A DNA stretch of 64,000 nt from Bradyrhizobium sp. LTSP885 (GTDB lineage: Bacteria > Pseudomonadota > Alphaproteobacteria > Rhizobiales > Xanthobacteraceae): the NCBI RefSeq assembly GCF_000938305.1, contig NZ_JYMT01000041.1:78790-142789 (forward strand), read 5' to 3'. The position numbers were made by a program, and so were the translations under genes. Below are positions 17,507 through 25,609 of this stretch, piece after piece (position 1 is the stretch's first letter; each line of letters begins with the position of its first letter). The notes under the pieces are model-generated. The model searched no databases, was not told where the DNA came from, and saw nothing but the letters and a program-made list of their open reading frames with translations.

Positions 17507-18193
17507 TCACAGGCTTCGGAGACGAGTGCTCGGTACCGGTGATCGCTCGGATCCGCGCGGCGCCACCACCGCAAGGTCCGGTTGATCTTCCAGGACGAGC
17601 GCGCCGGCGCCGAGCACACACTTCTTCCCGATCGTAACGTGATCACGGATCGTGACGTTCACCCCGACGAAGCTCCCCTGCCCAATCGTTACTCCGCCGG
17701 ATACCACAACGTGCGATGCCAGAAAGACATCATCTTCGATCCTGGAATGGTGACCGATGTGATTGCCGCTCCATAGCGTGGCGTTCGCACCCACAGTTGC
17801 GAAGGGCTGGATGGTGTTGTTTTCGAGAATGAAGCAGTTCTCTCTGAGTTGAAAATCAGGAAATACCGTAGCGCGGCTGCTCAAATAGGAGACCAGCCGA
17901 TATCCCTTGGCACGCGCGGCAGCGACCTTCTCGGCACGTACTGCGTTGATCCGTGCGTAGCTTACGGCGACGAAAAACCCGAACTCCTGGGGCGCGAATT
18001 CCTCGTCGACCCGCTCGAATGCCACCACTGGACGCCCGCGAAATTCCGTCTGTTTGAGGAACGCGCTGTCGACGGTAAACGCTGCCACTTCGTATTCGGA
18101 ATCATGCGTGAAGTAGAAGTCCGCTAGCTCGGCGATTTCGCCGATGCCAAAAACGACGATCCGGTGCTTTTTCGATCGGTCGTGTGCCATCAT
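17507..18193 (-). CDS. PglD-like sugar O/N-acetyltransferase with hexapeptide repeats
   Basis: The 228-residue product has a Rossmann-like N-terminal domain (RIVVFGIGEIAELADFYF near 9) and a left-handed beta-helix of hexapeptide repeats (about 110-205: TIQPFATVGANATLW, NHIGHHSRIEDDVFLASHV, VTIGQGSFVGVNVTI). This is the architecture of PglD/NeuD acetyltransferases, which acetylate UDP- or CMP-linked amino sugars. The His of HIGHHSRI may be the catalytic base. Two adjacent ATGs (18193, 18190) are possible starts. It is in an operon with the beta-propeller gene, supporting a glycan-precursor role. Confidence 0.87.
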   Translation of the reverse strand: MMAHDRSKKHRIVVFGIGEIAELADFYFTHDSEYEVAAFTVDSAFLKQTEFRGRPVVAFERVDEEFAPQEFGFFVAVSYARINAVRAEKVAAARAKGYRLVSYLSSRATVFPDFQLRENCFILENNTIQPFATVGANATLWSGNHIGHHSRIEDDVFLASHVVVSGGVTIGQGSFVGVNVTIRDHVTIGKKCVLGAGALVLEDQPDLAVVAPRGSERSPVPSTRLRSL

Positions 18194-18308
18194 GGGAAAT
18201 GCTTGTAGCGCAACATTCGCGGTTCGCCCATGCCCTAGGTCGGTTCGGCGGATTTTGGCGTGTATGATCGTACCGGCGAGTTTCAGCCAAAGCAATCCGC
18301 TGTTCGAC

Positions 18309-21300
18309 TCAGTGGATAAGCGTCGCGCTCGAATGTAGATCGGCGATCTTGATGTTCGCCGCCGTACTCAGATCGCCAAGGCCGCCGAAGAACTCATGCC
18401 CCAGGTGGTCCGCCGGCGACGGCGCATCCAAAGCGGCAATCTCCGAAAATGCCGACGGCTGACTGCCTCTGGGAACTGGACCAATGAATCCCAACAGGTC
18501 GGCATCGATGGTATTCACAACAGGCTCGGCGCGGAAAAAGAAGGAGCTGCCACTGAGCGGCTCGCCTGCCAGTGCCGCAGACGCGAACGATTGCACGGGA
18601 TGTACGCTAGATTGATTTGCGGGAATCCCTGTCGTACCGTCGCCATTGAGATCCTGATGGAAGGTCGTCTCCAGCGATTCCAGCGCCGTGCTGCTGCCGG
18701 AGACGGAATCGACCAACTTGACGGTGTCATTGCCGTTGGCGTCGGTAGCCCAGACCGTATATTGATCCGCCCCGGCAAGCTTCCAGGCCACGTCATATCC
18801 GGTTGAAGTCGCCTCAGCGCCGATCGGCGACCAGCCGGCAAACTCGCCGACTGTGATCGCTGCCCCCTGATACTTCAGCGTCGGCCCGGTGCCGCCGCCG
18901 ACGGGATTGAGATCGTATACATTTCCAACCTGCACCAGACTCGTTGATCCGTGCGACTCGATCGTCGTCGAAACAATGCCGATCACACCATCGCCATTGA
19001 GATCTTGATGGAGGGTCGTCTCCAGCGATTCCAGCGCCGTGCTGCTGCCGGAGACGGAATCGACCAGCTTCACGGTGTCATTGCCGTTGGCGTCGGTGGC
19101 CCAGACCGTATATTGATCCGCCCCGGCAAGCTTCCAGGCCACGTCATATCCGGTTGAAGTCGCCTCAGCGCCGATCGGCGACCAGCCGGCAAACTCGCCA
19201 ACTGTGATCGCTGATCCCTGGTACTTCAGCGTCGGTCCGGTGCCGCCACCGACAGGATTGAGGTCATAGATATTTCCAACCTGCACCAGACTCGTTGATC
19301 CGTGCGACTCGATCGTTGTCGAGGGAATGCCGATTACACCATCGCCATTGAGATCCTGATGGAGGGTCGTCTCCAGCGACTCCAGCGCTGTGCTGCTGCC
19401 GGAGATGGAATCGACCAGCTTCACGGTGTCATTGCCGTTGGCGTCGGTGGCCCAGACCGTATATTGATCCGCCCCGGCAAGCTTCCAAGCCACGTCATAT
19501 CCGGTTGACGTCGCCTCAGCGCCGATCGGCGACCAGCCGGCAAATTCGCCGACTGTGATCGCTGCCCCCTGATACTTCAGCGTCGGCCCGGTGCCGCCGC
19601 CGACGGGATTGAGATCGTATACATTTCCAACCTGCACCAGACTCGTGGATCCCTGAGACTCGATCGCCGTCGAAACAATGCCGATCACATGATCGCCATT
19701 GAGATCCTGATGGAAGGTCGTCTCCAGCGATTCCAGCGCTGTGCTGCTGCCGGAGACGGAATCGACCAGCTTGACGGTGTCATTGCCGTTGGCGTCGGTG
19801 GCCCAGACCGTATATTGATCCGCCCCGGCAAGCTTCCAGGCGACATCGTATCCGGTTGAAGTCGCCTCAGCGCCGATCGGCGACCAGCCGGCAAACTCGC
19901 CAACTGTGATCGCTGCCCCCTGATACTTCAGCGTCGGCCCGGTCCCGCCCGCAACCGGATCAAGGAAGTAGTGGCTTCCAGTCTGCGCCAGCTCGGTCGA
20001 TCCGATCGCCTCGATCACAACGACGTTCAGCGCCATCGCCGCGGCGACTGCCGCATTGACCTGCACCAGACCGGCTCCGCTGACGGCCGAATTGGCCATC
20101 GGAAGCGCGGTCTGCTCCATGATCTGTTCGACCTGCGCCGGCGTGAGATTCGGATCGGCCGCCAGCATCAGCGCCGCAACGCCGGCGAGGCTCGCCGATG
20201 CGGCCGAGGTGCCGTAGAAGTCGCTGAGATTCCCGGAAACCGTCGTCGCGATGTCGTCCAGCCCCGAAACCACGACCGGGCTCAACAGATCGGGCGACGA
20301 CAGCGCCGTGCCATTGTTGGCGAACAGCAGTTCGGTTCCGGCGCCCGACGACGAAAATACTTCGCTCTGCGCGCTGGTGCCGAAGGCCGGCGTCGAGGCC
20401 GCACTGACGGCACCCGCGGTGATCGCCCCGGGCGTCATCGCATGCCCGTACACCGTGCCGCTGTTGGCGCCGCTAATGGTGACCGGCAGACCGTCGGCGG
20501 CGGAGATCAGCTTGATCAAGGTCGGATCGGAATTGGGTATCGACGAGAGGTTGTCGATCACGATCTGGTAAGTGCCGGAAGCGGTGAACTGCAGTGCTGT
20601 CCACGGATTGGTGGACGAGCCGACCGACCTGTTCGACACCGAGCCCAGATAGGTTCCGTTCTGGAAGACGTTCAGAACGAGATCGGCCGTGGCGGAGCCA
20701 TAGGCCTGGTTCCATTCGAGCAACAGCGGAGATGGATTGGTTGTGCTGGCGGTGACCGTGATGTTCAGCGCCATGCTGCCGCCGAAGCTCTCGGCGTCCA
20801 CGAAGCCGTATCCGTCGAACACGCCGGAAATCGGCGTCCATGCCGCCTGATAGGCGTTGCTGGCGTTGTTGCCGGCGGCCGTGATGTAGGTGACGCCCTC
20901 GGCCTCTACGGTCTGAATGGCCTGCGCGACGACGCCATTCTGGAAAAACGGCTCGTCGTAATAGCTGACGTCGTCGCAGATCACTTTGCAGCCGGCGGCC
21001 GCAAGCGCGAGGATGCCGTTGGCAAAATCCTGCTCGCTGACATCGGCGGTGTAGAACGCAAGGCTGGCGCCCGGCGCGATGTCATGCACGATCTGCATCA
21101 TCGCGCGGCCCTCGTCGGTTCCGCCCGAAGATCGGTCCTCCAGCACCTGGATATTTGCGGCGGACGGCAACGCACCGCTGGCCTCGTCCGCGGCGGCGCC
21201 GCCCTGATTGTTGAAGCTGTCCGAGATCACGCCGACCTTGATACCGGAGCCGTTGACGCTCAGACCGCTCTCGTTCAGGGCCTGCTGAACCTGCGCCGCG

Positions 21301-21623
21301 GTGGCGCCCCCGGAACTGACGGCAGAACTTGTGGCGCCCCCGCCCGTCCCCGATATCGGATTGGCCAAGCTGGCCAAGGTCGCGATCGGTTCAAAGGCGG
21401 ATGCGGCCGGCTGGGTCAGCGCGGCCAAACCTGCATTCAGGTCCGAGACCTCGCCGCCAAGCACCTGGGCCGGAGCAACATGGGCGAGCAGCGTCCCGGT
21501 GACAGGCATAGCTGGTGTCATCGACCCCGACGAATCCATCGCGTCCCCGGTCGGATCCAAGCCGTCCCAGTTCGCAAGGAAATTGTCGCCGAACGCGTCG
21601 AAACCGTCGTGAGGGCGCTTCAT
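18309..21623 (-). CDS. Subtilase/sedolisin-like exoprotease with four tandem W-rich repeats
   Basis: The 1104-residue product has a peptidase domain at about 120-530: VGVISDSFNN (Asp near 135), GGTDEGRAMMQIVHDIAPGA (Glu near 170, where subtilisins have their His) and GTSAASASLAGVAALML (Ser near 472). A Glu/Asp/Ser set is typical of S53-like members rather than classical subtilisin. Four 117-residue repeats (about 530-1000) follow, each with GEFAGWSPIGAEA, AGADQYTVWATDANGN and a calcium-loop-like DLNGDG; they resemble the tryptophan-rich domains of other bacterial exoproteins. No Sec signal is seen, so type I export is plausible. The ATG at 21623 is well placed. Confidence 0.85.
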   Translation of the reverse strand: MKRPHDGFDAFGDNFLANWDGLDPTGDAMDSSGSMTPAMPVTGTLLAHVAPAQVLGGEVSDLNAGLAALTQPAASAFEPIATLASLANPISGTGGGATSSAVSSGGATAAQVQQALNESGLSVNGSGIKVGVISDSFNNQGGAAADEASGALPSAANIQVLEDRSSGGTDEGRAMMQIVHDIAPGASLAFYTADVSEQDFANGILALAAAGCKVICDDVSYYDEPFFQNGVVAQAIQTVEAEGVTYITAAGNNASNAYQAAWTPISGVFDGYGFVDAESFGGSMALNITVTASTTNPSPLLLEWNQAYGSATADLVLNVFQNGTYLGSVSNRSVGSSTNPWTALQFTASGTYQIVIDNLSSIPNSDPTLIKLISAADGLPVTISGANSGTVYGHAMTPGAITAGAVSAASTPAFGTSAQSEVFSSSGAGTELLFANNGTALSSPDLLSPVVVSGLDDIATTVSGNLSDFYGTSAASASLAGVAALMLAADPNLTPAQVEQIMEQTALPMANSAVSGAGLVQVNAAVAAAMALNVVVIEAIGSTELAQTGSHYFLDPVAGGTGPTLKYQGAAITVGEFAGWSPIGAEATSTGYDVAWKLAGADQYTVWATDANGNDTVKLVDSVSGSSTALESLETTFHQDLNGDHVIGIVSTAIESQGSTSLVQVGNVYDLNPVGGGTGPTLKYQGAAITVGEFAGWSPIGAEATSTGYDVAWKLAGADQYTVWATDANGNDTVKLVDSISGSSTALESLETTLHQDLNGDGVIGIPSTTIESHGSTSLVQVGNIYDLNPVGGGTGPTLKYQGSAITVGEFAGWSPIGAEATSTGYDVAWKLAGADQYTVWATDANGNDTVKLVDSVSGSSTALESLETTLHQDLNGDGVIGIVSTTIESHGSTSLVQVGNVYDLNPVGGGTGPTLKYQGAAITVGEFAGWSPIGAEATSTGYDVAWKLAGADQYTVWATDANGNDTVKLVDSVSGSSTALESLETTFHQDLNGDGTTGIPANQSSVHPVQSFASAALAGEPLSGSSFFFRAEPVVNTIDADLLGFIGPVPRGSQPSAFSEIAALDAPSPADHLGHEFFGGLGDLSTAANIKIADLHSSATLIH
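18641..20044 (-). repeat. Four in-frame tandem repeats of 351 bp
   Basis: The same landmark (CGCCATTGAG) recurs at 18641, 18992, 19343 and 19694, exactly 351 bp apart. The first three units in plus-strand order are nearly identical over long stretches. The fourth diverges beyond about 19940, near the peptidase domain. The repeats encode the 117-residue C-terminal modules of the exoprotease. Confidence 0.95.
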
Positions 21624-22017
21624 CGCTTAGCCGAAAATCTTACTCAAAAGAATTGCCTCATTTGATCCCTTGCGGGCTTCTTGGATGAATCACCCAAAGA
21701 CGGGTCGAGAATAACATGGCCCAATGACATTTCGTCTCCTGCAATTTTGCAGAAACAGCATTGGAAAATCATTAAAGCGCACGGGTCAACCGGCAGCCGC
21801 GGCTTGGGCAAATGTCAGCCATCAGCCCGGTGCTCCAGGTCGACGCCGCCGTAGATTTGCGGTTATCGTATCCACCCAGCCGTATTCGGGAGCCGGCCCG
21901 GACGAACCGGTCGTTTCCGGGCAATTCCAACGCCTAACAGTTGGAAAGGCTTGGCAAATTGTCTAAGTCAGACCGAACCGACTTCCGGAGCGGCCCGCCA
22001 AACAAGAGGTGTTCTCA
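21624..22017. other. Intergenic region between the protease and CoA-transferase genes
   Basis: About 390 bp between divergent genes. It holds nested dyads at 21721-21764 (separate entry) in a locally AT-rich part. The remainder is GC-rich and shows no gene or repeat that I can recognise. It presumably carries the promoters of both flanking genes. Confidence 0.5.
21721..21764. promoter_or_regulatory. Nested inverted repeats, possible operator
   Basis: CCAATG (21721-21726) is mirrored by CATTGG (21759-21764), and within them lies the perfect 14-bp palindrome 21739-21752 (CTGCAA/TTGCAG arms). It lies about 100 bp upstream of the protease gene start. It could be an operator or an RNA hairpin. 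Confidence 0.35.
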
Positions 22018-23211
22018 ATGCCCTTTCCGCACGCGTCCCAAGCCCTGTCCCGTTTCACCGTGCTCGATCTGACCCGTGTCCGCTCCGGGCCGACTTGCGT
22101 GCGGCAGCTCGCGGATTGGGGCGCCAATGTCATCAAGATCGATGCGCTGCTGGAGGATGCCGGCGGCGAGCAGCTCGGTGGCGCCCGTCAGGGATCCGAT
22201 TTCCAGAACCTGCACCGCAACAAGCGCGCGATGACCCTCAATTTGAAGGACCCGAAGGGTCTGGACGTGTTCAAGCGCCTGGCGGAACAGGCCGATGTCG
22301 TGGTCGAGAATTTCCGTCCCGACGTCAAGGCAAAGCTCGGCATCGATTACGACAGCCTGCGCCGGATCAATCCGAAGATCGTCTACGGCAGCATCTCCGG
22401 GTTCGGTCAGGACGGCCCGTATCACAAGCGGCCGGGCTTCGATCAGATCGCGCAGGGCATGGGCGGGCTGATGTCGATCACCGGCGCGCCGGGCGAAGGG
22501 CCAATGCGGGTCGGCATTCCCGTCGCCGACCTCACCGCCGGACTGTTCTGCGCGATGGGAATCCTGACCGCGCTGTTGGAACGCGACGTCTCCGGCGAGG
22601 GCCAGTGGGTGCAGACCTCGCTGTTGCAGGCGCAGATTTTCATGCTGGATTTCCAGGCCTCGCGCTGGCTGATGGAAAAGGACGTGGCAAAGCAGGCCGG
22701 CAACAATCATCCGACCTCGATCCCGACCGGCGTGTTCAAGACGTCCGATGGCTACATCAACATCGCAACGACAGGCGGGCGGATCTGGGAACGCTGCGCG
22801 CAGGCTCTCGGCGCGCCCGAGCTTTTCAACCATCCCGACTACGTCACCGCTCCCCTGCGCTCGAAGAACCGCGACGCGCTGAATGCGACTATCGACAAGC
22901 TCACCCAGACAAAATCCGCCGAGACCTGGGTCAGGGAATTGAACGAGGCCGGCGTGCCCTGCGGACCGATCTACTCCATCGACCAGATGTTCGAGGATGC
23001 CCAGGTCAAGCATCTCGGCATTGCCCAGCACGTTCCCAATGACGAGAACCGGCATATCCAGCTGGTCGGACAACCGGTGACGCTGTCGCGGACGCCAAGC
23101 AAAATGGCCGCGCGACCGCCGGAGTTTGGCGAGCAGACCGAGGAAGTGCTGGCCGAATTCGGCTTCGACAAGGACGAGATCGCCGAGCTCAGGCAGCGCA
23201 AGGTGGTGTGA
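22018..23211 (+). CDS. Family III CoA-transferase (CaiB/BaiF)
   Basis: The 397-residue product transfers CoA between carboxylic acids by the class III mechanism. Family landmarks: the N-terminal FTVLDLTRVRSGPTCVRQLADWGANVIKID, then NKRAMTLNLKDPKG, DVVVENFRPDV, IVYGSISGFGQDGP, FDQIAQGMGGLMSITG and PCGPIYSID. The Asp in FRPD/GFDQ fits the usual catalytic position (the Asp near 140). The ATG at 22018 has AAGAGG 8 bases upstream. The molybdenum hydroxylase-like gene follows 61 bp later on the same strand, so the pair may activate and oxidise one organic acid. The substrate is unknown. Confidence 0.92.
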   Translation: MPFPHASQALSRFTVLDLTRVRSGPTCVRQLADWGANVIKIDALLEDAGGEQLGGARQGSDFQNLHRNKRAMTLNLKDPKGLDVFKRLAEQADVVVENFRPDVKAKLGIDYDSLRRINPKIVYGSISGFGQDGPYHKRPGFDQIAQGMGGLMSITGAPGEGPMRVGIPVADLTAGLFCAMGILTALLERDVSGEGQWVQTSLLQAQIFMLDFQASRWLMEKDVAKQAGNNHPTSIPTGVFKTSDGYINIATTGGRIWERCAQALGAPELFNHPDYVTAPLRSKNRDALNATIDKLTQTKSAETWVRELNEAGVPCGPIYSIDQMFEDAQVKHLGIAQHVPNDENRHIQLVGQPVTLSRTPSKMAARPPEFGEQTEEVLAEFGFDKDEIAELRQRKVV

Positions 23212-23272
23212 GAAAGCCGCTCGTGAGCGGCTGCAATCCAACGAGCACGCGCCTATCGGATGCGACCGTCCC

Positions 23273-25609
23273 ATGACCGAACCTTTGTTGGGGCGCAGCA
23301 TCAACCGCCTCGAAGACGAGCGCTTCGTGAGAGGTCGCGGCCACTACATCGCCGATCATGCGGCGCCAAACGCACTTCACGGCATGGTGGTGCGCTCGAT
23401 CCATGCGCACGCGCGCATTGTTGCTGTTCAGAGCGAGTCGGCCAAGCAAATACCAGGCGTTGTGGTCGTGCTCACCGGAATGGACATGGCTACCGACGAT
23501 ATCGGCTCGCTGCCTTGTGCGGCGACCCATATTCCGATGACCACGCCGCTCGTGATCCCGCCGTATCACGCGCTGGCGCGTGATACGGTTCGCTATGTCG
23601 GCGAGCCCATCGCCTTCGTGGTCGCGGAAGACGCCGAAAGCGCGCGCGACGCCGCCGACGCCGTCGTCGTTGACTATCAGCCGCTGCGGCCGGTGATCGC
23701 GTTGGCCGATGCGGTTCTGCCGGAAACCCCGCGCATCTGGCCGGAGGCCACCAATAACATCGCATTCCAGTTCAACCGCGGCGAGATTGGCCCGGTCGAA
23801 GCAGCGATCCGCAGCGCCGCCCATATTGTGGAATGCGAATTGATCAACAACCGCGTCGTGGCCGCGCCGCTGGAAACACGCGGCGCGCTCGGCGAATTCG
23901 ACGCCGCCAGCAACCGTATGCACCTGACCGCCTCGGCCGCCGGCGCGCATGGGATCCGCGACCAGCTCGCCGACTCCGTTTTTCGCATCCCGCGTGAAAA
24001 GCTACGCGTCAGCATTCCCGACGTCGGCGGCGGTTTTGGGATGAAGAACGTGCTCTATCCGGAATGGGTGCTGGTGCTATGGGCAGCACGTCGCCTCGGC
24101 CGTCCTGTCAAATGGATCGGAGACCGCAGCGAGGATTTCCTTGCCTCCGCGCATGGCCGCGACAGCATCGCCCACGCCCGCCTGGCGCTCGATCGCGATG
24201 GCCGGTTGCTGGCGCTCGAAACCAGGGTGCTGGCCAATCTCGGCGCCTATGTCTCGACGGTGGCGCCTCTCGTGCCGACCATGGCGATGGCGAGCGCGAT
24301 GGGCGGCGTCTACGACATCCCGCTGATCGCGTTCGAGACGAGAGGCGTGTTTACCAACACGACGCCGGTCGACGCCTATCGCGGCGCCGGCAAGCCCGAG
24401 GCGAATTACCTGATCGAGCGCCTGATCGACATCGCCGCCGCCGAGCTCGGAATGGATGCGCTAGAACTGCGGCGCAAGAATATCTTTCGTCGCTTTCCGC
24501 ATCCGAGCGCAATGGGGCTTACGGTCGAACAAGGCAGCTTTGCCTACTCGATTGATCACGCCGTCGCCACCACGACCGGATTTGAGGCGCGCCGGAAAAC
24601 TTCGCGCGCGCGCGGACTGCTGCGCGGGCTCGGCTATGCCTGCTTTCTCGAAACCGCGCGCGGCCAGCCCAATGAGATGGCCGAATTGGGTTTCGGCGAA
24701 GACGGCCGGATCGATCTGAAAGTCGGCACGCACTCCAACGGCCAGGGCCACGAGACCACCTACGCCCAGATCGCAGCCGACGCGCTTGGCCTGCCGATCG
24801 AGCGATTTCGATTCCGACAGGGCGACACCGACGATCTCGACCGCGGCGGCGGCCATGGCGGCGCACGTTCCATGCACCAGGGCGGCACCGCGCTGGTGAT
24901 GGCGGCCGAAGGCATGATCGAAAACGGCCGAAAACTCGCGGCGCGGCTGCTGCAGACTACCGTCGACGCTGTCCATTACGAGGCGGGCATACTGCGGGTG
25001 GCGACGACCGGCCAGGAGATCAGCCTCGACGATGCGGCGCGAGCCTCGTACCAGATGCCCCGCGACGAGTTCGCGCCGGGCCTCGTGTACCAGGCAACCC
25101 ACCTCTGCGACCGCTACACCTTTCCCAATGGCTGCCATGTTGCCGAAGTCGAGATCGACCCCGCGACCGGTCACGTGACGCTCGACCGCTATTCCATCTT
25201 CGATGACTACGGTCGCCTGCTCGATCCGCGCCTGACGCTGGGGCAGGTTCATGGCGGCGTGGTTCAGGGGATCGGCCAGGCGCTATTCGAGCACGCCTGC
25301 TTCGATGGGGAGACCGGCCAGATTTTGACAGGTTCGCTGATGGATTACGCGCTGCCCCGCGCCGGCGATATTCCTTCATTCGAGGGCCGGCTGACGTCGG
25401 ACTTTCCGAGCCACGCCAACCGGCTGGGCGTTAAAGGAAGCGGTCAGGCCGGCGCGATCGCGGCACCCGCCACCATCATGAACGCCGTGATGAACGCACT
25501 GGGGCCGCTTGGCGTGCGCCATCTCGACATGCCCGTAACGCCCTGCCGTGTCTGGCACGCGATCCAGATGGCACGGGGCCGCTCGAATGAACAAGCGGCC
25601 CAAATCTAG
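23273..25609 (+). CDS. Molybdopterin-binding subunit of xanthine dehydrogenase/CoxL family, orphan
   Basis: The 778-residue product carries the two Mo-hydroxylase domains: an N-terminal a/b hammerhead (about 20-130: GRSINRLEDERFVRGRGHYI) and a Mo-cofactor domain (VGGGFGMKN near 260, AYRGAGKPEANYLIER near 368, GGHGGARSMHQGG near 525). In place of CoxL AYRCSFR it has AYRGAG, as in the non-CO-dehydrogenase members. The active-site Glu normally in G-x-GE-x-G near the C-terminus is Gln here (GSGQAG, residue 725). No FAD or 2Fe-2S subunit gene is adjacent. Its stop shares a CTAG with the convergent tctA stop. Confidence 0.9.
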   Translation: MTEPLLGRSINRLEDERFVRGRGHYIADHAAPNALHGMVVRSIHAHARIVAVQSESAKQIPGVVVVLTGMDMATDDIGSLPCAATHIPMTTPLVIPPYHALARDTVRYVGEPIAFVVAEDAESARDAADAVVVDYQPLRPVIALADAVLPETPRIWPEATNNIAFQFNRGEIGPVEAAIRSAAHIVECELINNRVVAAPLETRGALGEFDAASNRMHLTASAAGAHGIRDQLADSVFRIPREKLRVSIPDVGGGFGMKNVLYPEWVLVLWAARRLGRPVKWIGDRSEDFLASAHGRDSIAHARLALDRDGRLLALETRVLANLGAYVSTVAPLVPTMAMASAMGGVYDIPLIAFETRGVFTNTTPVDAYRGAGKPEANYLIERLIDIAAAELGMDALELRRKNIFRRFPHPSAMGLTVEQGSFAYSIDHAVATTTGFEARRKTSRARGLLRGLGYACFLETARGQPNEMAELGFGEDGRIDLKVGTHSNGQGHETTYAQIAADALGLPIERFRFRQGDTDDLDRGGGHGGARSMHQGGTALVMAAEGMIENGRKLAARLLQTTVDAVHYEAGILRVATTGQEISLDDAARASYQMPRDEFAPGLVYQATHLCDRYTFPNGCHVAEVEIDPATGHVTLDRYSIFDDYGRLLDPRLTLGQVHGGVVQGIGQALFEHACFDGETGQILTGSLMDYALPRAGDIPSFEGRLTSDFPSHANRLGVKGSGQAGAIAAPATIMNAVMNALGPLGVRHLDMPVTPCRVWHAIQMARGRSNEQAAQI

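Noticed and set aside
18641..20044. Regular repeats considered as a CRISPR array
   Set aside because: The units are 351 bp, in frame and coding, with no short repeat/spacer pattern.
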